From NCBI GenBank assembly GCA_030043175.1, contig JASHYD010000749.1, forward strand, positions 1 through 5,872: DNA of 5,872 nt, written 5' to 3'. How positions within the stretch are numbered: position 1 is the first letter of the stretch; each line of letters starts with the position of its first letter. Below the pieces are notes generated by a model. The model was not told the DNA's origin. It did no database searches and was given only the letters and a program-made list of their open reading frames with translations. The position numbers and the translations under genes were made by a program. Shown here piece by piece: positions 1 to 5,484 of this stretch. This stretch comes from Xanthobacteraceae bacterium. Lineage in GTDB: Bacteria; Pseudomonadota; Alphaproteobacteria; Rhizobiales; Xanthobacteraceae.

Positions 1-127
1 CGGCGTGGTCTCGAATGCGGCGCTGGGCTCCGGCGACAGCGGGAGCTGCCATGGCTGCAACAATGACTGGCGCCGCCACAGAAGCGATCATGATGGCAAG
101 TGCGATAAGGTTGATGTTCGTGGTCAC
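1..127 (-). CDS. Partial gene: N-terminus of a putative exported or membrane-anchored protein
   Basis: A GTG start at 127 is preceded by AAGGAG (136-141) with 8 nt spacing. It opens 42 codons that run without a stop off the left edge. The peptide begins MTTNINLIALAIMIASV and continues as a long Ala/Val-rich hydrophobic stretch to about residue 33, followed by GAQRRIRDHA. This fits a signal peptide (possible cleavage near AVA-GA) or a single N-terminal membrane anchor. Too little is present to name a family. A strong ribosome site and a promoter flanked by two TetR-type operators support a real, repressor-controlled gene. Such operators often control efflux or detoxification genes, but that function is only an inference here. 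The start of a membrane-fusion protein or a small periplasmic protein would look alike. Confidence 0.6.
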   Translation of the reverse strand, partial: MTTNINLIALAIMIASVAAPVIVAAMAAPAVAGAQRRIRDHA

Positions 128-149
128 GGCAAAAGCTCCTTATGGATAA

Positions 150-168
150 TGACCGAACCGTTCGGTCA
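150..168. promoter_or_regulatory. TetR-type operator, copy 1 (perfect 19-bp palindrome)
   Basis: TGACCGAACCGTTCGGTCA is a perfect inverted repeat with 9-bp arms around one central base. It lies between the proposed -10 element and the ribosome site of the leftward gene, about where transcription should start, so a bound repressor would block initiation. The ACCG...CGGT core is typical of TetR-family operators. An identical copy lies at 199-217. No TetR gene is visible in the window. Confidence 0.75.
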
Positions 169-197
169 CAAATAGCGCCCTCACGAGGAGACGTCAA
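169..197 (-). promoter_or_regulatory. Sigma-70-like promoter of the leftward gene
   Basis: On the minus strand a -35 element TTGACG (192-197) is followed by a 17-nt spacer and a -10-like TATTTG (169-174). The -35 is a good match and the -10 is weak. The promoter lies exactly between the two operator palindromes, 1 bp from the upstream copy and directly abutting the downstream one. This suggests tight repression and agrees with the start at 127. Confidence 0.55.
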
Positions 198-198
198 T

Positions 199-217
199 TG
201 ACCGAACCGTTCGGTCA
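199..217. promoter_or_regulatory. TetR-type operator, copy 2 (perfect 19-bp palindrome)
   Basis: This is a second exact copy of the 19-bp palindrome, 49 bp centre-to-centre from the first. It sits just upstream of the -35 element of the leftward promoter. A repressor dimer here would cover the -35 region and could also control a divergent transcript to the right, although no convincing rightward gene begins nearby. Confidence 0.75.
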
Positions 218-529
218 CATGCTTTTGATTGGTTCCGCGCAAACCGGCGACAGCAGTGAGGTGCTATGATACCATGAGCTTCGCAATCCGCTGCGGCGGC
301 GCTGGAACTTGCCGCGTCGCAGTTAGTCGCGGATTCTGCTGTGCCGATGGACAGGTCAATGTGGTCCGCCTGAGCTGGGTGTTGCTGCGATTTGCCAATG
401 CGGACCATGCTCTGGCGAGGCCGCTGCCGCTGCCCCGACCATATCGGGACGATGATGCTCAAGGGGCCATCACCAGATTGAAGCGTGCTCCCGGTGACAC
501 AATGTGATAGCTTTCCCGCGGCATTGTGC
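218..529. other. Stretch without a recognisable gene
   Basis: Open frames exist on both strands, but their translations show no family signature, have unusual composition (Cys- and Arg-rich on the plus strand, Ser/Cys-rich on the minus strand) and lack good ribosome sites. One plus-strand frame around 290-370 reads as a short Ala/Leu-rich stretch and then hits stops, so decayed coding sequence is possible. The expected divergent TetR repressor gene is not here. I see no RNA gene. Confidence 0.45.
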
Positions 530-552
530 ATTTAGCGCCACGCTAAATTTTT
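530..552 (+). terminator. Inverted repeat with T-run: small terminator or operator
   Basis: ATTTAGCG, a CCA loop and CGCTAAAT form a perfect 8-bp inverted repeat (530-548) followed by more T residues (to 552). The T-run suits a rho-independent terminator, but the stem is short and only moderately GC-rich. It ends about 30 bp upstream of the start codon at 584, so it could equally be a repressor operator or leader structure for that gene. The sequence alone does not decide between these. Confidence 0.4.
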
Positions 553-583
553 GTGCGCCGCTTAGACACGTAGGGAAAGGTCA

Positions 584-1072
584 ATGGCAAGGATCGACGC
601 CAGAAGCTCTGATGGCGCAATTGCAAGTTCTGCGACTGCTGCGTATCTCCAGGGTACGCCGAGGAGCGGCCCGCTCAGATACACGCCTGGCTTTCTGTAT
701 ATCCTGGCTCTTTTCGTTGCCGGGAAGTTCATCTTCCCGGATCCAAGGGCCACCTTAGTTCAGTGGGGTGAGTATCACCTCTCTTGGGTTGAGATCCTCA
801 TGGTCGGTGCCGCGATGATGGCGATGGCTGAGCAGTTAAGGGTCTCTCATCCTGGAGTTGACAACACGATCGAGGCCATTTTGATGGGCGCAGTTGCAGG
901 CACTCAGGTCCTGCTTTTCGCTCTTGGGGCAGCCGGGGTGAAGCCCCTCGCTATCTTCAACAATACAGAATTTCTGATGCTCACCTTGATCAGCATGACT
1001 CAGGCTGTCGTAGCGATTATGATCAACGCTCGGACCCTACGGCGGACGATTGGCGTAGGCGGTAACGGCTAG
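584..1072 (+). CDS. Uncharacterised four-helix membrane protein
   Basis: This 162-residue protein has a polar N-terminus of about 30 residues. Four hydrophobic segments follow, at about 34-51, 65-84, 95-118 and 128-147, and the C-terminal tail is short and basic (residues 149-154, ARTLRR...). The ATG at 584 has AGGGAAAGG (572-580) in front of it, a plausible ribosome site. Charged residues lie mostly between the helices, as in a genuine inner-membrane protein, and codon use looks like coding sequence. I do not recognise the family. The size and helix count recall the small TctB subunit of tripartite tricarboxylate transporters, but the sequence does not resemble it convincingly. The gene appears monocistronic, with about 370 bp before ubiD. 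Function is unknown. Confidence 0.75.
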   Translation: MARIDARSSDGAIASSATAAYLQGTPRSGPLRYTPGFLYILALFVAGKFIFPDPRATLVQWGEYHLSWVEILMVGAAMMAMAEQLRVSHPGVDNTIEAILMGAVAGTQVLLFALGAAGVKPLAIFNNTEFLMLTLISMTQAVVAIMINARTLRRTIGVGGNG

Positions 1073-1443
1073 CGTGGACTATTCACACATCCGGGAATAC
1101 CCGTCCCGGGCGTATCCGTTACAAGTGACTCAGACGAAAGCTCCCACATGGGACCTGGGACCCCATCATTACTGACATGACGTACGCCCAAAGGACCTGC
1201 CGCTTGACAGCGTGGTCACCGCGTCAACCCTTGTAACATTGCAAGCCCGCCGAGCCGACAGGTCGCCTCCTCCGCCCGATCAGCGTCTAATGGCAGCCTC
1301 TGGGGACAGCGGCGCGATCGCCGTGTTCGCGGCCGTCGTTTACACCGTGTCTCATTTGTTGGCGCCGAATTCTAATTGAGTGCATTCTCTGGGCGTCTTG
1401 CCGAGCGTGCAAGATGTGCGGACCGTTCGAAGCGGAGACCCCG
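1073..1443. other. Intergenic region with short repeats, upstream of ubiD
   Basis: No convincing gene is present. Visible structure includes an imperfect GC-rich hairpin region at about 1091-1117, 20 bp after the membrane-protein stop, which may help end transcription although no T-run follows. TGGGACC occurs twice in tandem (1149-1162), with a small TCCCA/TGGGA inverted repeat overlapping it (1142-1153). TTGAC and GTCAA form inverted arms at 1204-1208 and 1222-1226. A 29-codon frame from the ATG at 1290 encodes a mildly hydrophobic peptide without a ribosome site, and I do not call it. The ubiD promoter must lie here, but I could not place it with confidence. Confidence 0.4.
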
Positions 1444-2970
1444 ATGACCAAAGACGATACCAGGTCCCTCGAGAGGGGAGACATCATCGGCAGCGCCGAG
1501 CACAGGCACGCCGACGGCAAGGCGGGCCGGCCGCAGATCGCGTTTACCGATTTGCGGGAATGGATGATGGAGGCGCGCAAACTCGGTGAAATCCGCGAGG
1601 TCAAGGGCCTGTCATGGCAGAAGGACATCGGTATGGCGGCCGAGGTCATCCTGCACGATGAGAACGCGCCGTGCGTCGTGTTCGAGGAAATTCCCGGCAC
1701 TCTCGCCGGCAGCAGGGTGCTGGTCAATTTCTTTGGCGGCCTCCGGCAGAAGATGACACTGGGTTTCCCGCTACACCTGTCGAAGCTCGAGTTGAGCGAG
1801 GCGTTCCGCGAGCACTACATGGCTGACCTCAAGCGTATTCCGCCGCGTTATGTCAACGACGGCCCGATCTTCGAGAATGTCATCACCGGCGACCAAGTCG
1901 ACGTCACCATCTTCCCGACACCAAAGTGGCACGATGGGGACGGCGGACGTTACATCGGCACCGGCAGCTTCAACGTGACTCGCGATCCCGACGAGGGGTG
2001 GATTAATTGCGGCACCTATCGCGTGATGATTCACGACGAGAAAACTGTTGGCTTTTATATCTCGCCGGGCAAGCACGGCCGCATTCAGCGAGACAAATAC
2101 GAGGCGCGCAAAGAGCCCATGCCGGTCGCTATTGTGGTCGGCTGCGATCCGATGTCGTTCCTGATAGCCTCGAGTGAGGTCCCGTACGGAATCTGCGAGT
2201 ACGACATCATCGGTGGCATCCGCGGTGAACCGGTTGATGTCGTACGGGCGCCGGTCACCGGTTTGCCGGTACCGGCCAATGCGGAGATCGTGATCGAGGG
2301 CTTCGTCGAGCCCGGCAACGTCAAGCCGGAAGGTCCGTTCGGCGAGTGGATGGGCTATTACGGTAGCGACATTCGACACGAGCCCGTAATGGACATCAAG
2401 GCGATCTACCATCGTAACAATCCGATCCTGCTCGGCTGCGCGCCACAGCGCCCGCCGGACGAGATCGCGCGCTATCGCGCACTCACGCGCTCGGCGATCG
2501 TGCGCGAGAATATCACTAAGGCCGGCGTGCCCGACGTGGTGGCCGCCTGGGCGCACGAGATCGGCACCGCGCGCCTCCTGCTTGGCATTGCTATCAGGCA
2601 GCGCTACCCGGGTCACGCCGCGCAGGCCGGTCATGTCGCTGCCATGTGCCACTCTGGGGCCTACGCGGGCCGCTACGTTATCGTCACTGACGACGACATC
2701 GACGTATCCAACGTGGACGAACTGATCTGGGCGATGCTCACGCGCTCTGATCCCGCGACGTCGATCGATATCATCCACAACGCCTGGAGCACGCCGCTTG
2801 ACCCGCGTATCGAGCCCGAGCGCAAGGCCAAGGGCGACTTCACGAACAGCCGGGCGGTTATAGACGCTTGCAAACCGTGGCACTGGCGGGACAAATTCCC
2901 GAAAGTAAACGCTCCCTCGCGCGAGATGGCACGACTTGCGCGGCAGCGATTCGGCTATCTGCTGAAATAG
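1444..2970 (+). CDS. UbiD-family prenylated-FMN-dependent (de)carboxylase
   Basis: The protein has 508 residues, close to the usual length for UbiD enzymes. They reversibly decarboxylate aromatic or alpha,beta-unsaturated carboxylic acids in the cytoplasm using prenylated FMN made by UbiX. The active-site set is intact by spacing to the fungal Fdc1 enzyme. Asn188 and Arg193 lie in INCGTYR, His211 in SPGKHG, Glu252 in GICEYD, and Glu296 and Glu301 in EGPFGEWMGYY. These correspond to the metal/cofactor ligands (Asn, His, Glu) and the catalytic Glu-Arg-Glu network. The start at 1444 is chosen because GGAG (1434-1437) precedes it by 6 nt; an in-frame ATG at 1414 has no such site. No ubiX partner is in the window. 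The substrate is unknown: ubiquinone precursor, phenolic acid and heteroaromatic acid decarboxylases all belong here. The convergent TctC relic favours a catabolic role over ubiquinone synthesis. Confidence 0.93.
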   Translation: MTKDDTRSLERGDIIGSAEHRHADGKAGRPQIAFTDLREWMMEARKLGEIREVKGLSWQKDIGMAAEVILHDENAPCVVFEEIPGTLAGSRVLVNFFGGLRQKMTLGFPLHLSKLELSEAFREHYMADLKRIPPRYVNDGPIFENVITGDQVDVTIFPTPKWHDGDGGRYIGTGSFNVTRDPDEGWINCGTYRVMIHDEKTVGFYISPGKHGRIQRDKYEARKEPMPVAIVVGCDPMSFLIASSEVPYGICEYDIIGGIRGEPVDVVRAPVTGLPVPANAEIVIEGFVEPGNVKPEGPFGEWMGYYGSDIRHEPVMDIKAIYHRNNPILLGCAPQRPPDEIARYRALTRSAIVRENITKAGVPDVVAAWAHEIGTARLLLGIAIRQRYPGHAAQAGHVAAMCHSGAYAGRYVIVTDDDIDVSNVDELIWAMLTRSDPATSIDIIHNAWSTPLDPRIEPERKAKGDFTNSRAVIDACKPWHWRDKFPKVNAPSREMARLARQRFGYLLK

Positions 2971-2972
2971 GC

Positions 2973-3047
2973 CTACTCGCTCCTGATCCCCTTCTCGCGG
3001 ATGATCCTGCCCCAACGGGCGTATTCGTCCCGGAGATATTCTTTTTT
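2973..3047 (-). pseudogene. C-terminal relic of a TctC/Bug-type solute-binding protein
   Basis: Read on the minus strand, 24 codons ending at the TAG in 2973-2975 encode KKEYLR followed by DEYARWGRIIREKGIRSE. This is the typical C-terminal helix of periplasmic binding proteins of the tripartite tricarboxylate transporter family (TctC/Bug), whose members commonly end in a phrase like A-x-WG-x-v-i-r-x-x-g-I-k-x-E. Going upstream, the homology stops at a T-run near 3041-3047 and the frame meets a stop at 3078-3080, so the remaining ~300 codons are missing. The fragment converges on ubiD with only 2 bp between the two stop codons. The break falls just before the integrase, so the gene was probably cut by insertion of the mobile element or by a later rearrangement. 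The lost 5' part might survive beyond the element, outside this window. Confidence 0.65.
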
Positions 3048-3198
3048 ATGTGTGTGCGCCAGTGTGCCCGCATGCACTTAAAACCATTGTTTCGGAACGA
3101 TTTTTAGCCGTCTCTCTCACTCTCAGCCGTCCTTGCATGTCCGACCGTGTGCGTGCTAATCCGCGTTGGTAGCGTGGGTCAAAGCGTGGAGTGGGGAT
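3048..3198. other. Putative element end: leader of the integrase with short repeats
   Basis: This gap lies between the truncated TctC relic and the integrase, where an attachment site would be expected. GTGTGC occurs three times (3052-3057, 3062-3067, 3147-3152) and AGCCGTC twice, 19 bp apart (3106-3112, 3125-3131). These could be arm-type integrase sites, but this is inference. I see no tRNA 3' end here, although P4-type integrases often use one. GGAG at 3188-3191 is the integrase ribosome site. Confidence 0.35.
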
Positions 3199-4395
3199 AT
3201 GGCGCGGACGGTTGGAAAGCTCACCGCGTTGGCCGTCTCGAGACTAAAGAAATCGGGCATGTACCCGGACGGCGGCGGGCTGTATCTGCAAATCACAAAG
3301 ACAGGTGCGCGCTCTTGGGTGTTCCGCTTCAAGCAGGACGGCCGCGAGCGCTACATGGGACTTGGTCCGCTTAATGCCGTGTCACTTGCCGAGGCGCGCC
3401 AGAAAGCCACTGAGGCGCGTTCGCAGCGTGTCAACGGTGTTGATCCTATTCAGGCGCGGAACGCTACCAGACAAGCTGCTAAGGCGGCCGGAACGTCATT
3501 CAAGACGTGCGCCGCGTCCTACGTCGCTTCCCATAAAGCAAGCTGGACCAGCGAGCGTCACTCCGAGCAGTGGACGGAAACGCTCGAAGCGTATGTATAT
3601 CCAAAGATCGGCGACATGTCGGTAGAGTTAGTCGATACCACGTCGGTGCGCATGGTGCTTGATACGATTTGGTTCGAGATACCGGAAACAGCGTCACGGG
3701 TGCGTAACCGCATTGAATTGATTTTGGACGCGGCAAGGGCGAACGGCTTGCGCAATGGCGACAACCCGGCCCGGTGGCGCGGTCACCTTGATAAGCTGTT
3801 GCCGGCGCGTTCCAAGCTGCAAATAGTGAAGCATCACCCGGCTATGCCGTATGACAAACTGCCGAGGTTCATGGCGCGACTACGCGAGCGCAACGGTGCG
3901 TCAGCGCGCGCGCTTGAACTGACGATCTTGACGGCGGTACGCACCGACGCGGCGATTGCCGCCCACTCCCGGGAAATCGATATTGACCACGCCCTATGGA
4001 CTGTGCCAGCCGATCGAATGAAGGGCCGGCGACAGCACCGTAGCGAACACCGTGTGCCGCTCGCTGGTCGTGCGCTTGAAATCGCGAAGGCGACGGCGGA
4101 CGGCTATCTCTTCCCTGGGAAGCGCGGGCGGGAGCATTTGCATCATAAGTCCATGATCGAATTGGTTGACTATATGGGAATCCGCGACGCCACGGTACAT
4201 GGCTTCCGTTCGACGTTCAAAGACTGGGCAGCCGAATGCACCGACTTTGACGACTGGGTGTCCGAGAAAGCACTGTCGCACGCAGTCGGCGACGAAACCC
4301 GCCGCGCGTATCAGCGTGGCGAGCTATTGGCTAAGCGACGCCAGCTAATGACAGCTTGGGACGCCTTCTGCTCAACCGCTCGACAGGATGGATAA
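3199..4395 (+). CDS. P4-type tyrosine integrase (site-specific recombinase)
   Basis: This 398-residue integrase catalyses insertion and excision of an integrative element by DNA cleavage through a tyrosine. The N-terminal DUF4102 arm-binding domain covers about residues 1-90, with the hallmark YPDGGGLYLQ at 22-31. A core-binding domain spans about 100-195 and the catalytic domain about 215-390. All catalytic residues are visible: Arg248 (LTAVRT), Lys275 (RMKGRR), His334 and Arg337 (HGFR), His361 (LSHAVG) and Tyr371 (RRAYQRGELL). The ATG at 3199 has GGAG 7 nt upstream; an in-frame TTG at 3166 is less likely. Two oddities: the residues after Arg248 read DAAIAAHS, where relatives usually have GEV-x-GARW, and the Lys-containing hairpin seems a few residues longer (RRQHRSEHRVPL). 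The gene reads away from the presumed element end, and its 3' end overlaps the convergent HTH gene by 65 bp. Confidence 0.93.
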   Translation: MARTVGKLTALAVSRLKKSGMYPDGGGLYLQITKTGARSWVFRFKQDGRERYMGLGPLNAVSLAEARQKATEARSQRVNGVDPIQARNATRQAAKAAGTSFKTCAASYVASHKASWTSERHSEQWTETLEAYVYPKIGDMSVELVDTTSVRMVLDTIWFEIPETASRVRNRIELILDAARANGLRNGDNPARWRGHLDKLLPARSKLQIVKHHPAMPYDKLPRFMARLRERNGASARALELTILTAVRTDAAIAAHSREIDIDHALWTVPADRMKGRRQHRSEHRVPLAGRALEIAKATADGYLFPGKRGREHLHHKSMIELVDYMGIRDATVHGFRSTFKDWAAECTDFDDWVSEKALSHAVGDETRRAYQRGELLAKRRQLMTAWDAFCSTARQDG

Positions 4396-4588
4396 CCGTC
4401 TGCAGTGCATTGCGCCAAGCGATTTCGTCTTCGTACCGAATATAGGTACGGCTGCCCAGCTTGACGGCTGTCAGTTTGCCGTTGCGGATTTGCCCATAAG
4501 CAAACGATCGGCCGATTTGGTTGCGGCGGCAAAAATCGTTCAGCGCTGACATACCGCCGTAGGGGTGGGTGAGCTCGGGAGCACTCAC
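4331..4588 (-). CDS. Excisionase/AlpA-like helix-turn-helix DNA-binding protein
   Basis: This 85-residue protein has a compact winged-helix excisionase-type domain at about residues 16-63. LNDFCRRNQIGRSFAYGQIR forms the helix-turn-helix and KLTAVKLGSRTYIRYEDE the wing, followed by a Trp-containing helix (IAWRNAL). Such proteins bind attachment-site DNA as recombination directionality factors, or activate integrase genes as AlpA does. The GTG start at 4588 is preferred because it overlaps the upstream ORF's stop in a GTGA junction, suggesting coupled translation. An internal ATG at 4552 would remove only the non-conserved first 12 residues. The basic C-terminal tail overlaps the integrase 3' end by 65 bp on the opposite strand. 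Convergence with int and a position inside the presumed element support a role in controlling integration or excision. Confidence 0.8.
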   Translation of the reverse strand: MSAPELTHPYGGMSALNDFCRRNQIGRSFAYGQIRNGKLTAVKLGSRTYIRYEDEIAWRNALQTVIHPVERLSRRRPKLSLAGVA

Positions 4589-5484
4589 TTACGCCCCCGT
4601 TGAACGAGACGGCAGCTCAGACAGCCACAAGCCAAAATGGCCTGCAAGCGCAAGGCAGGCATGGCGGCAATAATGAAGGCAATGACGAACAGCAGCATGG
4701 CGGCCACTTGCTTCGTGCATTGCGCGTCTCTTTCGCGGAGCGTCGCGATGTTGCGAAGCTCGGATACTCCTCGGTCAAGTCGAGTGCGCGGCCAATTCCC
4801 CGCCGGTATCGCTTGTTCACCTTTGTTATGACTGGCTCGCGCGCGAGGGCACAACTGGGTGAACTGACTGAACAAGTTGGTGCTGATGCCGACGATGACA
4901 GCGAGCACGAGGATTTTGACGCCCGACGCGATGATGTTGCCGAGAACACACTCGGCCAGAAACGCCGTCTTGCCGAACAGGCCGAACGGCACCAGGACGA
5001 AGCCTGCCAAGGTGGTGAACTTGAACTCGATCAGAGTGACGAAGAGCTGGATCGCGAGGACGAAGAACCGCGCGACAACGACCAGCCACGCGGAGTACAG
5101 CACCGCGAGCTCCATCCAACTCGTCGGGGTGAAGATCGTGGTGAAGCCGACCAGGCTGCCCGCAGCCTGCAGGATCGGCAGGCCGGCGTCGATTCCGGTC
5201 TCCGGCAGTTCGGCCGAAAGACGCGGCGATCCGGGATGCACCTCGGCGCCGACGTGGTGGGCGACGACACGCACGATGCGCTCGCCGTCTTCCGCCGACA
5301 GTCGCTTGCCTGTGTCGCTGAGCTTCCCGGTCAGACAATCGATCCACAGGCGACCGTCCGGATTGAGCATGATCTCGACGATGGCCGGATCTTCCAGCCA
5401 GCCCGTGATCGTAGGCCCCATCGCAGTACGCAGCATGCAAACGCTGCGCGAAGCCGCTTCCGATTTGAGAGAAACCGTCCCCAC
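4585..5484 (-). CDS. Chimeric trbB'-'trbL' deletion remnant with an unrelated tail
   Basis: This is an open frame of 299 codons from a GTG at 5484, made of three pieces. Residues 1-97 (5194-5484) match the N-terminus of TrbB, the conjugation ATPase: MLRTAMGP, LEDPAIVEIMLNPDGRLW, HHVGAEVHPGSPR and SAELPETG. Residues 98 to about 210 (4855-5193) match the membrane core of TrbL: LAIQLFVTLIEFKFTTLAGF, VPFGLFGKTAFLAE and VLGNIIASG. TrbL here has helices at about 125-150, 155-175 and 183-202. In trb operons these genes are separated by trbC, trbD, trbE and trbJ, so one deletion has removed those genes, the TrbB Walker motifs and the TrbL N-terminus while keeping the frame. From about residue 211 the TrbL match ends. 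The remaining tail is basic with one hydrophobic segment (about 261-278) and is unrecognised; it may be another junction product or the 3' end of a different gene. ATPase activity is impossible. The stop overlaps the HTH gene start (GTGA). I regard it as a relic that happens to stay open. Confidence 0.8.
   Translation of the reverse strand: MGTVSLKSEAASRSVCMLRTAMGPTITGWLEDPAIVEIMLNPDGRLWIDCLTGKLSDTGKRLSAEDGERIVRVVAHHVGAEVHPGSPRLSAELPETGIDAGLPILQAAGSLVGFTTIFTPTSWMELAVLYSAWLVVVARFFVLAIQLFVTLIEFKFTTLAGFVLVPFGLFGKTAFLAECVLGNIIASGVKILVLAVIVGISTNLFSQFTQLCPRARASHNKGEQAIPAGNWPRTRLDRGVSELRNIATLRERDAQCTKQVAAMLLFVIAFIIAAMPALRLQAILACGCLSCRLVQRGRK

Noticed and set aside
181..531. Open frames on both strands in the left intergenic region (116 and 92 codons)
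   Set aside because: They overlap each other and the operator/promoter region, lack good ribosome sites and have atypical composition with no recognisable motif.
1290..1379. Small plus-strand ORF (29 codons, mildly hydrophobic) upstream of ubiD
   Set aside because: It has an ATG but no ribosome site and no recognisable family; a chance frame is likely, though a leader peptide is not excluded.
1414..1443. UbiD start at the upstream ATG
   Set aside because: No ribosome site precedes it, while the ATG at 1444 has GGAG at 6 nt; the N-terminal ten residues look non-conserved.
1771..3015. Long minus-strand open frame (414 codons) opposite ubiD
   Set aside because: It is antisense to a well-supported UbiD gene. 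Its translation is Arg/Asp/Val-rich with no family signature, as expected from the complement of GC-rich coding sequence.
3166..3198. Integrase start at the upstream TTG
   Set aside because: The ATG at 3199 has a properly spaced GGAG, and family members usually begin close to this position. The extra 11 residues look like untranslated leader.
3048..3198. tRNA gene or tRNA 3' end as the integrase target
   Set aside because: No T-arm sequence, acceptor stem or CCA-type end could be assembled on either strand.
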